This document shows, piece by piece, positions 28,887 to 37,722 of a stretch of 64,000 nucleotides of DNA. The notes below the pieces were generated by a model. The model searched no databases. It was given only the letters and a program-made list of their open reading frames with translations, and had not been told where the DNA came from. Positions within the stretch are counted from its first letter, which is position 1. Each line of letters begins with the position of its first letter. Origin of the DNA: Tessaracoccus antarcticus (GTDB taxonomy: Bacteria > Actinomycetota > Actinomycetes > Propionibacteriales > Propionibacteriaceae); the NCBI RefSeq assembly GCF_003688855.1, contig NZ_REFW01000001.1, positions 124,001 to 188,000 of the forward strand. The letters run 5' to 3'. The position numbers and the translations under genes are program-made.

Positions 28887-31292
28887 ATGTCTTCCGTTCG
28901 AACACATCGGCGAATCCTTCCTCTACTGGTTGCCGTCCTCCTCGGCTGCATCGGGGCGGTGGTGCAACTCCCGCAGACCGCGGCAGCAGAGGACCATCCC
29001 TACACGACGCCGGGGCAACGCGAGTACAACGGCAGGCTGTGGAACACCACGTGCGAGGACTACTCCTCCACGGCGAAGCGCTGCCGTGCAGAGATTTGGG
29101 CAACCCAGGTGAAGGTGATCGACGGTACATACCAGTTCGTCAACGGGTTCGCCTTCAACAACCTCACCTACCTCCCGTCCAACAGGGAGAACTGGAAGAA
29201 CAACCCGCTCGGCAAGGACGGCCAGTTCATCCAGGACGGACGCATGTGGCAGACCGAATGCGACACCGCCTGGACCGGCAAGAACGGCTGTCGCTCCTTC
29301 ATCTTCGCCAGCGTGATCGAACCCACGAAGACAGCGACCGGCTGGACGTTCAAGAAGGTCGACAAGTGGCTGTTCAACAACGTGGTGCAGTTCACCCCCG
29401 TCGTCTCGACGCCGCCGCCGGCGGGGCCCAAGAATCCCTGCAACATTGATCCGCCGGCAGGGTGGACATTCACGTCGGAGGGTCGCCCCCACCTCATCAA
29501 GCCCGGCTATGAACCGGCCGACCACTACAACCCCATCTCCCTGGCCAACTTCACCAAGCTGGCGTTGAGGATGGATCCCACGAAGGTGAAGGAGGCCGAC
29601 CGCCTCTGCTTCGCCCTGCTGGGGGCCAACGAACTCCTGAAGAAGGATGAGACGCGCACCTACGAGGGCAGGGAAAGCCTGTGGTTCCCCTACCCCTTCG
29701 GCTTCTCCGCCAACCCGGCCGTGGACGACCTCCCCGCCGGCTGGAACTCCGGCCTGGGTCAGGCCGGCGCCATGACGGCCATGTTGGAGTTGTCGAAATT
29801 CGTGGGCGAACTCGACAAGCCGGTGGCAGAGCGGACGTGGGAGAACGTCGCCAGGAAGATCTACAACTCCTACCTCATCCCCCTCGACAAGGGCGGCTTC
29901 ACCAACCGCGAGAACGGCTTCCTGTGGTTCGAGGAGTACCCCACCACCCCCGATCCCACCGTCGTCAACAACGGCCACCATCAAAACGTGCTGGCCCTGT
30001 ACAGCTACTGGCTGCGGACGAAGGACCCCGAGGCGTTGGCTCTCTTCGATGAAGCTGTTGCGGACATGGGCCCCCAGACCATCAAGTCGGAAGTGCCCCT
30101 GGAGGGCGGCACCATGTCGTCCTACGACCTGATGCGCGGCTACCAGGCCACCCCCCTGCGGGCCGTGTCCCTGGGCAACGCAAAGATCACCCAGACGCTG
30201 CTCAACGGGCAGCCCCTGACCGCCTATCCGGACAACAAACCACGCTATGACAAGGCCACGAAGGCCGCCACACTGCCCCTCGGCAGCCCCAGCGGCAGCG
30301 CACCGGAAATGGTCGCGAACCCCCACATGAACGCCGTGGTGAACAAGGTCCCAGCAGGTTGGCGTGCCGTCAATGGCAACGTCGCAGGCCTGCGCGGCCC
30401 TGACAGCCTCGGCATGATAGGCGTCCACCCCAACGGATCGTCCTGGGCGGGTCTCGAGCAGATCATCCCCGCGTCGTCGTGGACCACCAAGGCATCGCCC
30501 GGTTCCCGTCTCTCGATGGCCATGAACTCACGCTTGGAGATCACGGCAGGCGCCTCGGGCACGGGAGGCAAGGTCTCCATCTACTCCGTGTGCCCGGCAC
30601 CCGGCAACAAGACCACCACCACCCTCATTCTTGAGAACCCGAAGAACCGCTCCCAGAATCGCGTGTCGTGGTCCACCGCCGATTTCACTGCCCCGGCAGC
30701 CAACTGCGACATCAAGATCCAGCTGCTCACCTACAGCTACGGCGTCGACAACACCACCGCCTGGTATGACGACGTCACCCTCAGCGCTGCCGACCCGTTG
30801 GGCCCCAACGTTGCACCCGCCTACGACCTGCTGGTGCACAGGACGCCCACCAACACCCTCACCGTCAAGGGCACAGGGAAGGTGGCCGTCCAGGGGTACT
30901 ACGGAGGCCGCTGGCTGACCTTCGCGGAAGGCACGCTGACCTCTGCCGGACTCAACGTGAAGGTTCCCGAGCGCTACACGGGGCGCAACATCAACTACAA
31001 CTACCACGACGGGCACATCTCCGAACTGCAGCTCATCGCCTGCTACTCGGGGGAGAAGTCCCTGGATCAGATTGCGAAGCGCTGGAGTGCGATGGCCACC
31101 AAGCCCTACAGGGACTTCTCGAACAACTCCTCGTGCAGGGAGATCCCGCGCGTCCTGGATGTCGGCGGCAATCCCGTGTTCGTCGAGGCGGAGCCCGCCC
31201 CCATGTCGGAAGTCCCCACGGTCGTGCCGACCACCATGGCCCTCCCCGAGGACGCCTCGCCGGCATCATCCGACGGGTCCGAGGACGAGTGA
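28887..31292 (+). CDS. Secreted uronyl C5-epimerase-like protein with N-terminal Cys-repeat module
   Basis: This 801-residue protein has a signal peptide (about 1-34, ending TAAAE). The duplicated Cys module follows (38-170). A domain resembling the C-terminal catalytic part of D-glucuronyl C5-epimerases (about 280-440) comes next, with WNSGLGQAGAMTAMLELSK, then WFEEYPTTP (347-354) and VVNNGHHQNVLALYSYWL. The EYPTTP block and the N-G after it match animal heparan sulfate epimerases as I know them. A beta-rich region (about 480-640) and a Ser/Pro/Glu-rich tail end it. It would act outside the cell and invert C5 of uronic acids in an exported polymer. That substrate is inferred from the uronate genes around it. 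ATG 28887 is preferred; GTG 28878 adds three residues. Confidence 0.78.
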   Translation: MSSVRTHRRILPLLVAVLLGCIGAVVQLPQTAAAEDHPYTTPGQREYNGRLWNTTCEDYSSTAKRCRAEIWATQVKVIDGTYQFVNGFAFNNLTYLPSNRENWKNNPLGKDGQFIQDGRMWQTECDTAWTGKNGCRSFIFASVIEPTKTATGWTFKKVDKWLFNNVVQFTPVVSTPPPAGPKNPCNIDPPAGWTFTSEGRPHLIKPGYEPADHYNPISLANFTKLALRMDPTKVKEADRLCFALLGANELLKKDETRTYEGRESLWFPYPFGFSANPAVDDLPAGWNSGLGQAGAMTAMLELSKFVGELDKPVAERTWENVARKIYNSYLIPLDKGGFTNRENGFLWFEEYPTTPDPTVVNNGHHQNVLALYSYWLRTKDPEALALFDEAVADMGPQTIKSEVPLEGGTMSSYDLMRGYQATPLRAVSLGNAKITQTLLNGQPLTAYPDNKPRYDKATKAATLPLGSPSGSAPEMVANPHMNAVVNKVPAGWRAVNGNVAGLRGPDSLGMIGVHPNGSSWAGLEQIIPASSWTTKASPGSRLSMAMNSRLEITAGASGTGGKVSIYSVCPAPGNKTTTTLILENPKNRSQNRVSWSTADFTAPAANCDIKIQLLTYSYGVDNTTAWYDDVTLSAADPLGPNVAPAYDLLVHRTPTNTLTVKGTGKVAVQGYYGGRWLTFAEGTLTSAGLNVKVPERYTGRNINYNYHDGHISELQLIACYSGEKSLDQIAKRWSAMATKPYRDFSNNSSCREIPRVLDVGGNPVFVEAEPAPMSEVPTVVPTTMALPEDASPASSDGSEDE
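28998..29396 (+). repeat. Tandem Cys-repeat module, N-terminal in the C5-epimerase-like protein
   Basis: Residues 38-170 hold two copies of the same unit as in the amylase-pullulanase tail. Copy 1 is NGRLWNTTC...CRAEIWATQ...GFAFNNLTYLP. Copy 2 is DGRMWQTEC...CRSFIFASV...KWLFNNVVQF. Between the copies NNPLGK matches SNPLGH of the other protein, so the whole pair was duplicated or exchanged as one block. Here it is N-terminal, in the other protein C-terminal, so it is a portable module. Confidence 0.82.
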
Positions 31293-31327
31293 TGAACGCT
31301 TGACCAGTGGTTGAGAGCTGAGAACGC

Positions 31328-31364
31328 CGATCCCCGACACCGATGTGTCGGGGATCGTGCTTTT
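31328..31364 (+). terminator. Rho-independent terminator after the C5-epimerase-like gene
   Basis: CGATCCCCGACA-C pairs with G-TGTCGGGGATCG around a short loop, 13 bp in all, followed by TGCTTTT. It is the most classical terminator in the window and makes the epimerase-like gene a single-gene unit. The rest of the 31293-31513 gap has a possible -10 TACGGT (31446-31451) for the next gene. Confidence 0.88.
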
Positions 31365-31513
31365 CCGTCGACGCCCGCACTTCGCGTGGTCGTGGACGCC
31401 ATCAGCGGACCCCTCCGTCAAGATCCTCGACGCCGCGGTGGGCGCTACGGTGTCCGGGTACCGGTCGTCCCGCCCCAGCCGGATCAGGCGACCCCCATCA
31501 ACTGGAGCTTTCG

Positions 31514-32350
31514 ATGCCAACGCCCAGACGACTCACAACTGCACTGGCGCAACGCCTGACACCCGTGGTTGCCCTCGCCATCGTCGTGTTCGGCGTGGCA
31601 GCCATCCTCGCGGCCGCACAGCTGTTCCTCCTCACCCTGCCCTTGATGGGCCTGGCGGCACTGCTCACGGGGAGCGGATTCATCCTGTTGACGTGGAAGC
31701 TCCAGAGCATCGGGGTGACGACCAAGGCCCTGCAACGCAGGATGGATGTGCTGGCGACCAGCGCGCAGCCTCCACCGCCGCTGCCCCCTTCTTCGTCATC
31801 GTCTCCCCCCACTCCCGAGGCACCCGAGCCGCCTGCAGTGGCGAGCCCCTCCCCCGCACCGGAGCCTCCCCGGGGGGACGCGACGGCGCACCATCTTGTC
31901 CGCCTCATCCACGGTGGAGGTTCTGCCGAGGCCCCACTGCGTCGGCGGATCGCCCTGGTGGGCTCGACCGCACTGCGCGACCGCCTCACCGCTCATGGAT
32001 CCGTCATCCCGCTGCACCCCCGCATGAGTGTTGCGGAGCTCGAGCAGGCCACCCCGGACACGCTCGTCGTGGAGGAGGACGCCATCGACTCAGGTCCCTG
32101 GATCGGCGCCCTGGACCCCCAGGGCGCAGAGCTCCTCGCGGAACTGCGCACGGCCGTGGAGTGGATGCGACGCAACGACGGCGCCGTGGTCGTCCTCCCC
32201 GCATCTGGTGCCCGGAAGGCAGGGGCGCAGTCTCTGCGTACCGACACCGTCGTGCTGGACGAGGCGACGATGGCTGCTCAACGCGTCGACGCGCCACCGT
32301 CGCTGCTGTCAGCGCTGGCAGCGCACCGTCACGGGCAGCCGACAGCATGA
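31514..32350 (+). CDS. Two-helix membrane protein with cytoplasmic GT-like domain
   Basis: This 278-residue protein has two adjacent membrane segments (about 15-60), a short coiled piece and a Pro/Ser/Glu-rich linker (about 85-120). A C-terminal domain of about 150 residues follows, with IALVGSTALRDRLTAHGSVI, DTLVVEEDAIDSGPWIGAL and LLAELRTAVEWMRRNDGAVV. This resembles the N-terminal Rossmann half of GT-B enzymes without a donor half. It may hold the next glycosyltransferase at the membrane. ATG 31514 has GGAGC 5 nt upstream. Its stop overlaps the ATG of the glycosyltransferase gene. Confidence 0.68.
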   Translation: MPTPRRLTTALAQRLTPVVALAIVVFGVAAILAAAQLFLLTLPLMGLAALLTGSGFILLTWKLQSIGVTTKALQRRMDVLATSAQPPPPLPPSSSSSPPTPEAPEPPAVASPSPAPEPPRGDATAHHLVRLIHGGGSAEAPLRRRIALVGSTALRDRLTAHGSVIPLHPRMSVAELEQATPDTLVVEEDAIDSGPWIGALDPQGAELLAELRTAVEWMRRNDGAVVVLPASGARKAGAQSLRTDTVVLDEATMAAQRVDAPPSLLSALAAHRHGQPTA

Positions 32351-34104
32351 CGGGGCGACAGGTAGTCCTGTACGGCGACGTCAATCTCAATGTCCTGGAT
32401 GGTTCCGCGACGTGGCTGGTGTCACTGGCCGAGACGCTGACCCTCACCGACTCCACCCTCCATGTGGTTCTCAAGGCGCACGTGACCACGGACCGGCTCC
32501 TCACCCGCATTGCGGACCACCCCCGGGTGGTGATCCACCCACCCATCACGAAACCGGGGTACAGCGTCATGTCCCAGGCAGAGGCGGTCACGCGGCTCGA
32601 AGGGGTGGTGCAGGACGTGGGGGCCGGCATCCTCATCGTGCGCGGCAGGGAGATGGCCGCCGCGGCAGGATCCTCCGAGGTCCTCTCCCCGCGCCTGTGG
32701 AGCTACGTGACCGACCTCACGTTCCCCGCCACCACGATGCCGCCGGAACAACTGGCGCAGCTGCGCGACATCGCAACACGTTCCCATCGGTTCTTTGCCC
32801 AAACGGAGGAGACGCGGGCCTACCTCGAGGCGATCGTTCCCGAGGCTGCCGGGAAGTGCCTCCTCATGACACCGACGATCCCCGACGAGTTCTTCGTCCC
32901 CCTGGAGGAGTCGATGGGCGACCGACCGCTGCAGCTGGTCTATTCCGGGAAACTGCATCCCGACTGGAAGACCCTGCAGAGCATGGAGCTCCCGGCACGA
33001 CTGGCAGCCGTCGGGTGTCCGGCGACGCTGACCATCCTCGGCGACAAGGTGTACTCACCGGAGCCTCTCTGGATCTCCAGTATGCAGAGCGCCCTGGAGG
33101 CACCACCGCCGCGGGTGACCTGGGCCGGAGGGGTTCCACGGGAGGAGGCCCTCCGTGTCATCGCAGAGAAGGATCTGGGCCTGAGCTGGCGATCATCGGA
33201 CCTCGATTCGAGCCTGGAGATCTCCACGAAGATGCTGGAGTACGCCGCCTCGGGAACACCTCCCATCCTGAACCGCACGCCCGCCCACGAGGCGCTCTTC
33301 GGGAAGGACTACCCGCTCTTCGTCGACGAGACAATCGAGTCCGTGATCCAGGTGGTGTCGCGCTGCCGCCCACTCCTGCCGGCGACGCGTGTGGCGGCGC
33401 AGGAGGCCGTCCGTCCCTACGCGAGCAGCGTCACGGCGCAACGTCTGGAGGCATACTTCCGCCGCAGTGAGTCGGGCCCCGACGTGGACCCGCTCGCGAC
33501 TGGGGTCGTGGACGCGGAGCGTGCCACCCAGGGTTCGGCGCCTGCCCCGCTTGGCGTGGACGTGCCCGATTTCGACCGCCCCAAGCATCCCGGCTCCGGG
33601 CACGCGATCGCCATGATGGGCTTCGTGCCGTACGCCACCCGCCCGGACCTGGCGCTGGACCTTCTGGAGGCGTTGATCGTGCAGGATCCGGGGTTCAGAC
33701 TCCACATCATGGGGCCACAGCCGTGGGACTGCCCCCCGGTGTGGCGGCAGTGGGAGGAGCGTGAGCTCTACCTCACGTTCTTCGACAGGATCGGCTCCAC
33801 TCCGGGACTGTTGGACCACGTGGTGTTCGAGCCACCCCGCCGGGACACCGCCAACTGGCTTCGCAGTATCGGCTGGGTGATGTTCCCCCCAGACGTCGTC
33901 GCCCCCGCGTCGGTGCTCGCGCAGGTGGAGGCCTCCGGCGCCACTGCCCTGCTTTTCCCACCACCCGATGATGCCGCCCTTGTGGGGGACGAACCCCTGC
34001 ACACCACGATCGAGGCCATGGCGGAGTTCATCATGGAGCAGGGGAAGGATAACCCTGCCAGCGAGGCGTTCGGGCCGTCGACTTGGCCATCACCAGCTCC
34101 GTGA
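32347..34104 (+). CDS. Glycosyltransferase, long GT-B type
   Basis: This 585-residue protein starts GRQVVLYGDVNLNVLDGSAT. It has a donor-binding half in the middle (LQLVYSGKLHPDWKTLQSM, SLEISTKMLEYAASGTPPIL) and then a second set of Rossmann-like elements from about residue 415 (HAIAMMGFVPYATRPDLALD, LAQVEASGATALLFPP). It may carry two transferase units, the second one incomplete. It starts on an ATGA overlap with the membrane partner gene. Its last 74 nt overlap the end of the convergent gene at 34031, which is unusual in this window and suggests a rearranged junction. Confidence 0.78.
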   Translation: MTGRQVVLYGDVNLNVLDGSATWLVSLAETLTLTDSTLHVVLKAHVTTDRLLTRIADHPRVVIHPPITKPGYSVMSQAEAVTRLEGVVQDVGAGILIVRGREMAAAAGSSEVLSPRLWSYVTDLTFPATTMPPEQLAQLRDIATRSHRFFAQTEETRAYLEAIVPEAAGKCLLMTPTIPDEFFVPLEESMGDRPLQLVYSGKLHPDWKTLQSMELPARLAAVGCPATLTILGDKVYSPEPLWISSMQSALEAPPPRVTWAGGVPREEALRVIAEKDLGLSWRSSDLDSSLEISTKMLEYAASGTPPILNRTPAHEALFGKDYPLFVDETIESVIQVVSRCRPLLPATRVAAQEAVRPYASSVTAQRLEAYFRRSESGPDVDPLATGVVDAERATQGSAPAPLGVDVPDFDRPKHPGSGHAIAMMGFVPYATRPDLALDLLEALIVQDPGFRLHIMGPQPWDCPPVWRQWEERELYLTFFDRIGSTPGLLDHVVFEPPRRDTANWLRSIGWVMFPPDVVAPASVLAQVEASGATALLFPPPDDAALVGDEPLHTTIEAMAEFIMEQGKDNPASEAFGPSTWPSPAP

Positions 34105-35632
34105 GCCCACTGTCACCCCAGGCTGCCAGCATCTCGTCGCGGATATGGGGGGTGGGGAACACCACTTCATCAGCCACGATCACGGTGACCGCCTCAATGA
34201 GCGCGAACGTGGTGGGGATGCGCAGCGCCTCAAAACCCCTCGCGTCAATGGCAGCCCGAAATGTGGCAGTCACGTCGTCCCACACGATCGGTGACGGCCG
34301 TTTTGCACCCTCGGGGGTTGTCCGCAGGGAATGGGAGAACTCCGCCGTCCACACGATGGGCCAGTGGTCCAGCTTGAACAGGGCGCCGGCTGCGTGGGAA
34401 CTTGCCCACGGAGCGCGCGAGTACAGCGATCTGTAGGGCTTGCGCCCATGTCGTCGTGCGGCCGTGCGGGCCGCGGACAGCGCAAAAGCGGTGACACACT
34501 CCGAGACGTCCTCGCCCCACGGGACCGCCAACCCGGTGTGGGTGTCCAGGACATCGGCCACGAGAACCAGAGCGTGAGGATTCTGCGGATGGGGGCCCGG
34601 CGGGACCGCGGAGATGACATCCACCACCGCACCCCGAGCCACCAGCGTTTCCAGTTCCCCCGCAGCGTCGGCGTCCGTCTGCAACCCGAAGGTGGGCAGA
34701 AAAGCCAGCTCCTCGGCCTGCCCCTTGTTGAAGAGACCTCGGGGGAAACGTTGGATGTTGGCCCGGTTCACCGCGGCCATCACACGGGCGCGGCCTTCGG
34801 GGTTCCCATCCAGCCAGCGGACGAGTGAGTTGGCCTGGGACCGGATCATCAACATCCGGCTGTCATCCGCGACGCTTCCGACGGGCAGGTCGAGGCCGTC
34901 AAGCCGCTGGATGCACGCCAACCGTTGGGTCACCAGGAAATCAAAGGAGGTGTTCTGGCGGGAGATGGATCCGGCGCGCACGCGACGCACGTAGTGGGCG
35001 TCGTCCCCGTAGGTGAAGGCAACCAACAGCTCATGGGCCAGTAGGTGGGAGAAGTAGACCAGGTCCTCACCGCTGCGCAGATCCTCGTCATAGCGAATCT
35101 GCACCGCGACGTCACGCGGCAGGATCTTGCAGGCATTGAACATCAGTATCCAGTGCTGTGTGGCCAGTGGGACCACCTGGGCGTCTGCCGCCCGGGTCTG
35201 GGTGCCGTAGGGGCTGGGCCGGAGCTCGTCGGTGTCCATCAGTTGGTCGATCAGGGGGAGGACGACGACGCGGTCGACGCCTGCAGCAGCAAGTCCGAGT
35301 TCCAGGAAGCGCGGCTGCAGCCAGTCGTCGTCGTCGACGAAGGTCACGTACCGTCCGCTGCTGATGGCCAGACCGATGTTGCGCGCGTGGCTGGCACCGG
35401 TGCGGTCAGAGAACTCGACGCGCAGTCGCAGCCCCGGGTGTCTCTCGGCCATGCCTTCCAGCGCTTCGACATAGCCTTCCCGTGGCCCGTTGACGATCAC
35501 GACCACCTCGAACATCGTGGCATCCAGCGTCTGCGAGGCGAGGGACGAGAGTGCACCCTCGATCCTCTCGGCCCCCCTGTAGGTGGGGATGATGACGGAG
35601 AGCGCCACGGGCGGCAGCGTCACGGGGTTCAC
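34031..35632 (-). CDS. Glycosyltransferase GT2 with C-terminal domain shared with the 37723 protein
   Basis: This 533-residue protein starts with a GT-A domain of family 2: LSVIIPTYRGAERIEGALSS, then SHARNIGLAISSGRYVTFVD followed by DDDW, the metal-binding acidic motif. A C-terminal domain (about 400-515) shares SRAPWASSHAAGALFK, WTAEFSHSLRT and ADEVVFPTPHIRDEML with the protein at 37723. That relative continues for another 190 residues with a GT-B-like domain, while this one ends soon after. It looks like a C-terminally shortened paralogue. GTG start with GTGA overlap to the upstream coiled-coil gene. The 3' end overlaps the convergent gene by 74 nt. Confidence 0.82.
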   Translation of the reverse strand: MNPVTLPPVALSVIIPTYRGAERIEGALSSLASQTLDATMFEVVVIVNGPREGYVEALEGMAERHPGLRLRVEFSDRTGASHARNIGLAISSGRYVTFVDDDDWLQPRFLELGLAAAGVDRVVVLPLIDQLMDTDELRPSPYGTQTRAADAQVVPLATQHWILMFNACKILPRDVAVQIRYDEDLRSGEDLVYFSHLLAHELLVAFTYGDDAHYVRRVRAGSISRQNTSFDFLVTQRLACIQRLDGLDLPVGSVADDSRMLMIRSQANSLVRWLDGNPEGRARVMAAVNRANIQRFPRGLFNKGQAEELAFLPTFGLQTDADAAGELETLVARGAVVDVISAVPPGPHPQNPHALVLVADVLDTHTGLAVPWGEDVSECVTAFALSAARTAARRHGRKPYRSLYSRAPWASSHAAGALFKLDHWPIVWTAEFSHSLRTTPEGAKRPSPIVWDDVTATFRAAIDARGFEALRIPTTFALIEAVTVIVADEVVFPTPHIRDEMLAAWGDSGLTELVMAKSTARTPRWQGYPSPAP

Positions 35633-36324
35633 GACCGCAGGCGTTTCCGCAGGGCCCAGTACTTCGTCGTGACCCGACCAAGGGTGGAGTTCGAGAGGTT
35701 GGCGTAGCGTTTCTGCAGCGCCGCCAACTCCCCCTCCAGGGCTGTGGCGTGGGCAGCCAACTGCTCTTCGCGTTCACCCACGGACTCCCGTGCCTGCTCA
35801 AGAGCGTGCGCACCTGCTGCGAGTAGCCTCTCCTCCTGCTCCTGCCACAGCGGCTCCCGCCCCGCCCGTAGCCCCACCAGAAGCGGCTGGAGGCTACTCC
35901 CTTCCCCGCCCTGCACCCGCAGACCTGTCACTGACAGTCGCTTCAGTGACGCAACAACATGGACCTCCAGGTCCTGTGGCAACGTTGACCCGGCAATCGC
36001 CTCGATCACGGTGGCATGGTCCTGTGTGGTCACGATGAACACAGCGCGGTCAATCCCACCGTTGCCGAGGGCCATGGCCTTGTGGGTGGCCGCGAGCCAC
36101 ACCTCCGGGCGCGTATCAATGATGGCCACGATCGCCGCCATCTCCTCGAGGGATTCCCACGCAGGCAGTGATGCGTGCAGACGCCCGCCTCCCAGGGGGA
36201 GCTTTGCGCCCACACCCCGGCTGTGCCACGCGTCCATGAGCACGTCCGCGCCGTCGAACGACGGGGCGTCCGTTCCGAGGGTGGCTGCACACTGGAGGCC
36301 ACACCTTTTCTCGATTGCTGACAT
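35629..36324 (-). CDS. Protein with C-terminal coiled coil, partner of the GT2 gene
   Basis: This 231-residue protein has an N-terminal alpha/beta part (for example VWLAATHKAMALGNGGIDRA, then VFIVTTQDHATVIEAIAG) of a type I do not recognise. A coiled coil follows (about 165-212, REQ/EEQ-rich heptads). The tail is basic: STLGRVTTKYWALRKRLRS. That tail is like ones I know from actinobacterial glycosyltransferase genes. The start ATG has GGAGA 4 nt upstream. Its stop overlaps the GTG of the GT2 gene. It mirrors the coiled-coil/glycosyltransferase pair at 26015-27585. Confidence 0.65.
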   Translation of the reverse strand: MSAIEKRCGLQCAATLGTDAPSFDGADVLMDAWHSRGVGAKLPLGGGRLHASLPAWESLEEMAAIVAIIDTRPEVWLAATHKAMALGNGGIDRAVFIVTTQDHATVIEAIAGSTLPQDLEVHVVASLKRLSVTGLRVQGGEGSSLQPLLVGLRAGREPLWQEQEERLLAAGAHALEQARESVGEREEQLAAHATALEGELAALQKRYANLSNSTLGRVTTKYWALRKRLRS

Positions 36325-36358
36325 GGGTCTCCGCTGGCCGATGATGACGTCACCGTCG

Positions 36359-36412
36359 ACGCTATCAGTGGTGCTCGTCCCACACGGGGAGCCGGGGGGC
36401 GTGCGCTAGTGT
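36359..36412. promoter_or_regulatory. Divergent promoters between the GT2 pair and wecC
   Basis: TAGCGT on the - strand (36364 to 36359) gives a leader of about 28 nt to ATG 36324. TAGTGT on the + strand (36407-36412) gives a leader of about 63 nt to the wecC GTG. Both fit TANNNT. Confidence 0.45.
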
Positions 36413-36481
36413 GACATCGAGAAGCCGTCCCCCGGGTCGGCGACGGATTGTTGTCAATTGAGGCGATCAGGAGATCACGGA

Positions 36482-37708
36482 GTGACAAAACCAGACGTGT
36501 GCGTGGTGGGCCTCGGCTACATCGGCCTCCCGACAGCCGCAATCTTCGCCCACAAGGGCAAGCAGGTCCACGGTGTCGACGTCAGCCCCAGAACAGTGGC
36601 TGCGGTCAACTCGGGGAAGGTGCCGTTCGTCGAACCCGACCTTGGCGGCTTCGTGGAGCGCGCCGTCTCCAACGGCACGCTCACAGCCTCCACCGAGCCC
36701 GTCCCGGCGTCCACCTACATCATCGCGGTGCCAACGCCCTTCCACGATGACCACAGTGCCGACCTCAGCTACATCGAGGCCGCCACCCGTGCCGTGTCCC
36801 GCCACCTCACTGGCGGCGAGCTCCTCATCCTGGAGTCCACGTCCCCACCCGGCGCCACGCAGCACATGGCGGACGTGGTGGCACAGGAGCGGCCGGACCT
36901 GGCCCACGCCGGGATCAAGTTCGCCCACTGCCCTGAGCGGGTCCTGCCCGGCCGTGTCATGGTGGAACTCGTCGAGAACGACCGCATTGTCGGCGGAATC
37001 ACCCCCGAGGCGGCCGAAGAGGCCCGTGAGCTCTACCGGGTGTTCTGCGAGGGTGAGATCCTCCTGACCGATGCCACCACCGCGGAGATGGCGAAGCTGG
37101 TGGAGAACAGCTTCCGCGACGTCAACATCGCGTTCGCCAACGAGCTGTCCATCATTTCCGACAAGCTCGGCATCGACGTGTGGGAGCTCATCGAGCTCGC
37201 CAACCACCACCCCCGGGTCAACATCCTGCAGCCCGGCCCCGGCGTGGGCGGCCACTGCATCGCCGTCGACCCGTGGTTCATCGTCGCGGCCGCCCCCGAT
37301 GAGGCCCGCCTCATCCGGACGGCACGCGAGGTCAACGACAGCAAGCCCCGCTACCTCATGGAGCGCATACGGGCCGCCAGCGAGGGCACGAACGAACCAA
37401 CGGTCGCCATGCTGGGTCTGGCATTCAAGCCCAACATCGATGACCTGCGCGAGTCCCCGGCACTCCAGATCGTCCACGACTACGCCGAGGCGCATCCGCA
37501 GTCGCGCGTCCTTGCCGTGGAGCCGCACGTCGAGGAACTGCCGGCGAAACTGGCGGGGCTGTCCAACGTGCGTCTCACCCCCACCGATGAGGCGATTGAC
37601 GCGGCGGACGTCGTCGTTGTCCTGGTGGACCACGACGCATTCAAGGCCATCCCCGCGCATCGCGTCGCGGAGAAGCAGGTCGTGGACAGCAAGGGGCTCT
37701 GGCGCTGA
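36482..37708 (+). CDS. wecC: UDP-N-acetyl-D-mannosamine dehydrogenase
   Basis: This 408-residue protein oxidises UDP-ManNAc to UDP-ManNAcA with two NAD+. The match to WecC is close: VCVVGLGYIGLPTAAIFA at the start, ESTSPPGAT, HCPERVLPG, and PGPGVGGHCIAVDPWFIV with catalytic C259. The last third holds MLGLAFKPNIDDLRESPAL. The WecB-type epimerase 4.5 kb downstream supplies its substrate. GTG start with GGAG 8 nt upstream. It leads a + strand operon with a glycosyltransferase, a methyltransferase and the PP-loop gene. Confidence 0.93.
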   Translation: MTKPDVCVVGLGYIGLPTAAIFAHKGKQVHGVDVSPRTVAAVNSGKVPFVEPDLGGFVERAVSNGTLTASTEPVPASTYIIAVPTPFHDDHSADLSYIEAATRAVSRHLTGGELLILESTSPPGATQHMADVVAQERPDLAHAGIKFAHCPERVLPGRVMVELVENDRIVGGITPEAAEEARELYRVFCEGEILLTDATTAEMAKLVENSFRDVNIAFANELSIISDKLGIDVWELIELANHHPRVNILQPGPGVGGHCIAVDPWFIVAAAPDEARLIRTAREVNDSKPRYLMERIRAASEGTNEPTVAMLGLAFKPNIDDLRESPALQIVHDYAEAHPQSRVLAVEPHVEELPAKLAGLSNVRLTPTDEAIDAADVVVVLVDHDAFKAIPAHRVAEKQVVDSKGLWR

Positions 37709-37722
37709 TCGGCAACGACACG

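Noticed and set aside
31345-32346. Upstream extension of the 32347 glycosyltransferase by about 330 codons
   Set aside because: It overlaps the membrane protein gene at 31514, which has a clear ribosome binding site, two membrane helices and an ATGA link to the glycosyltransferase.
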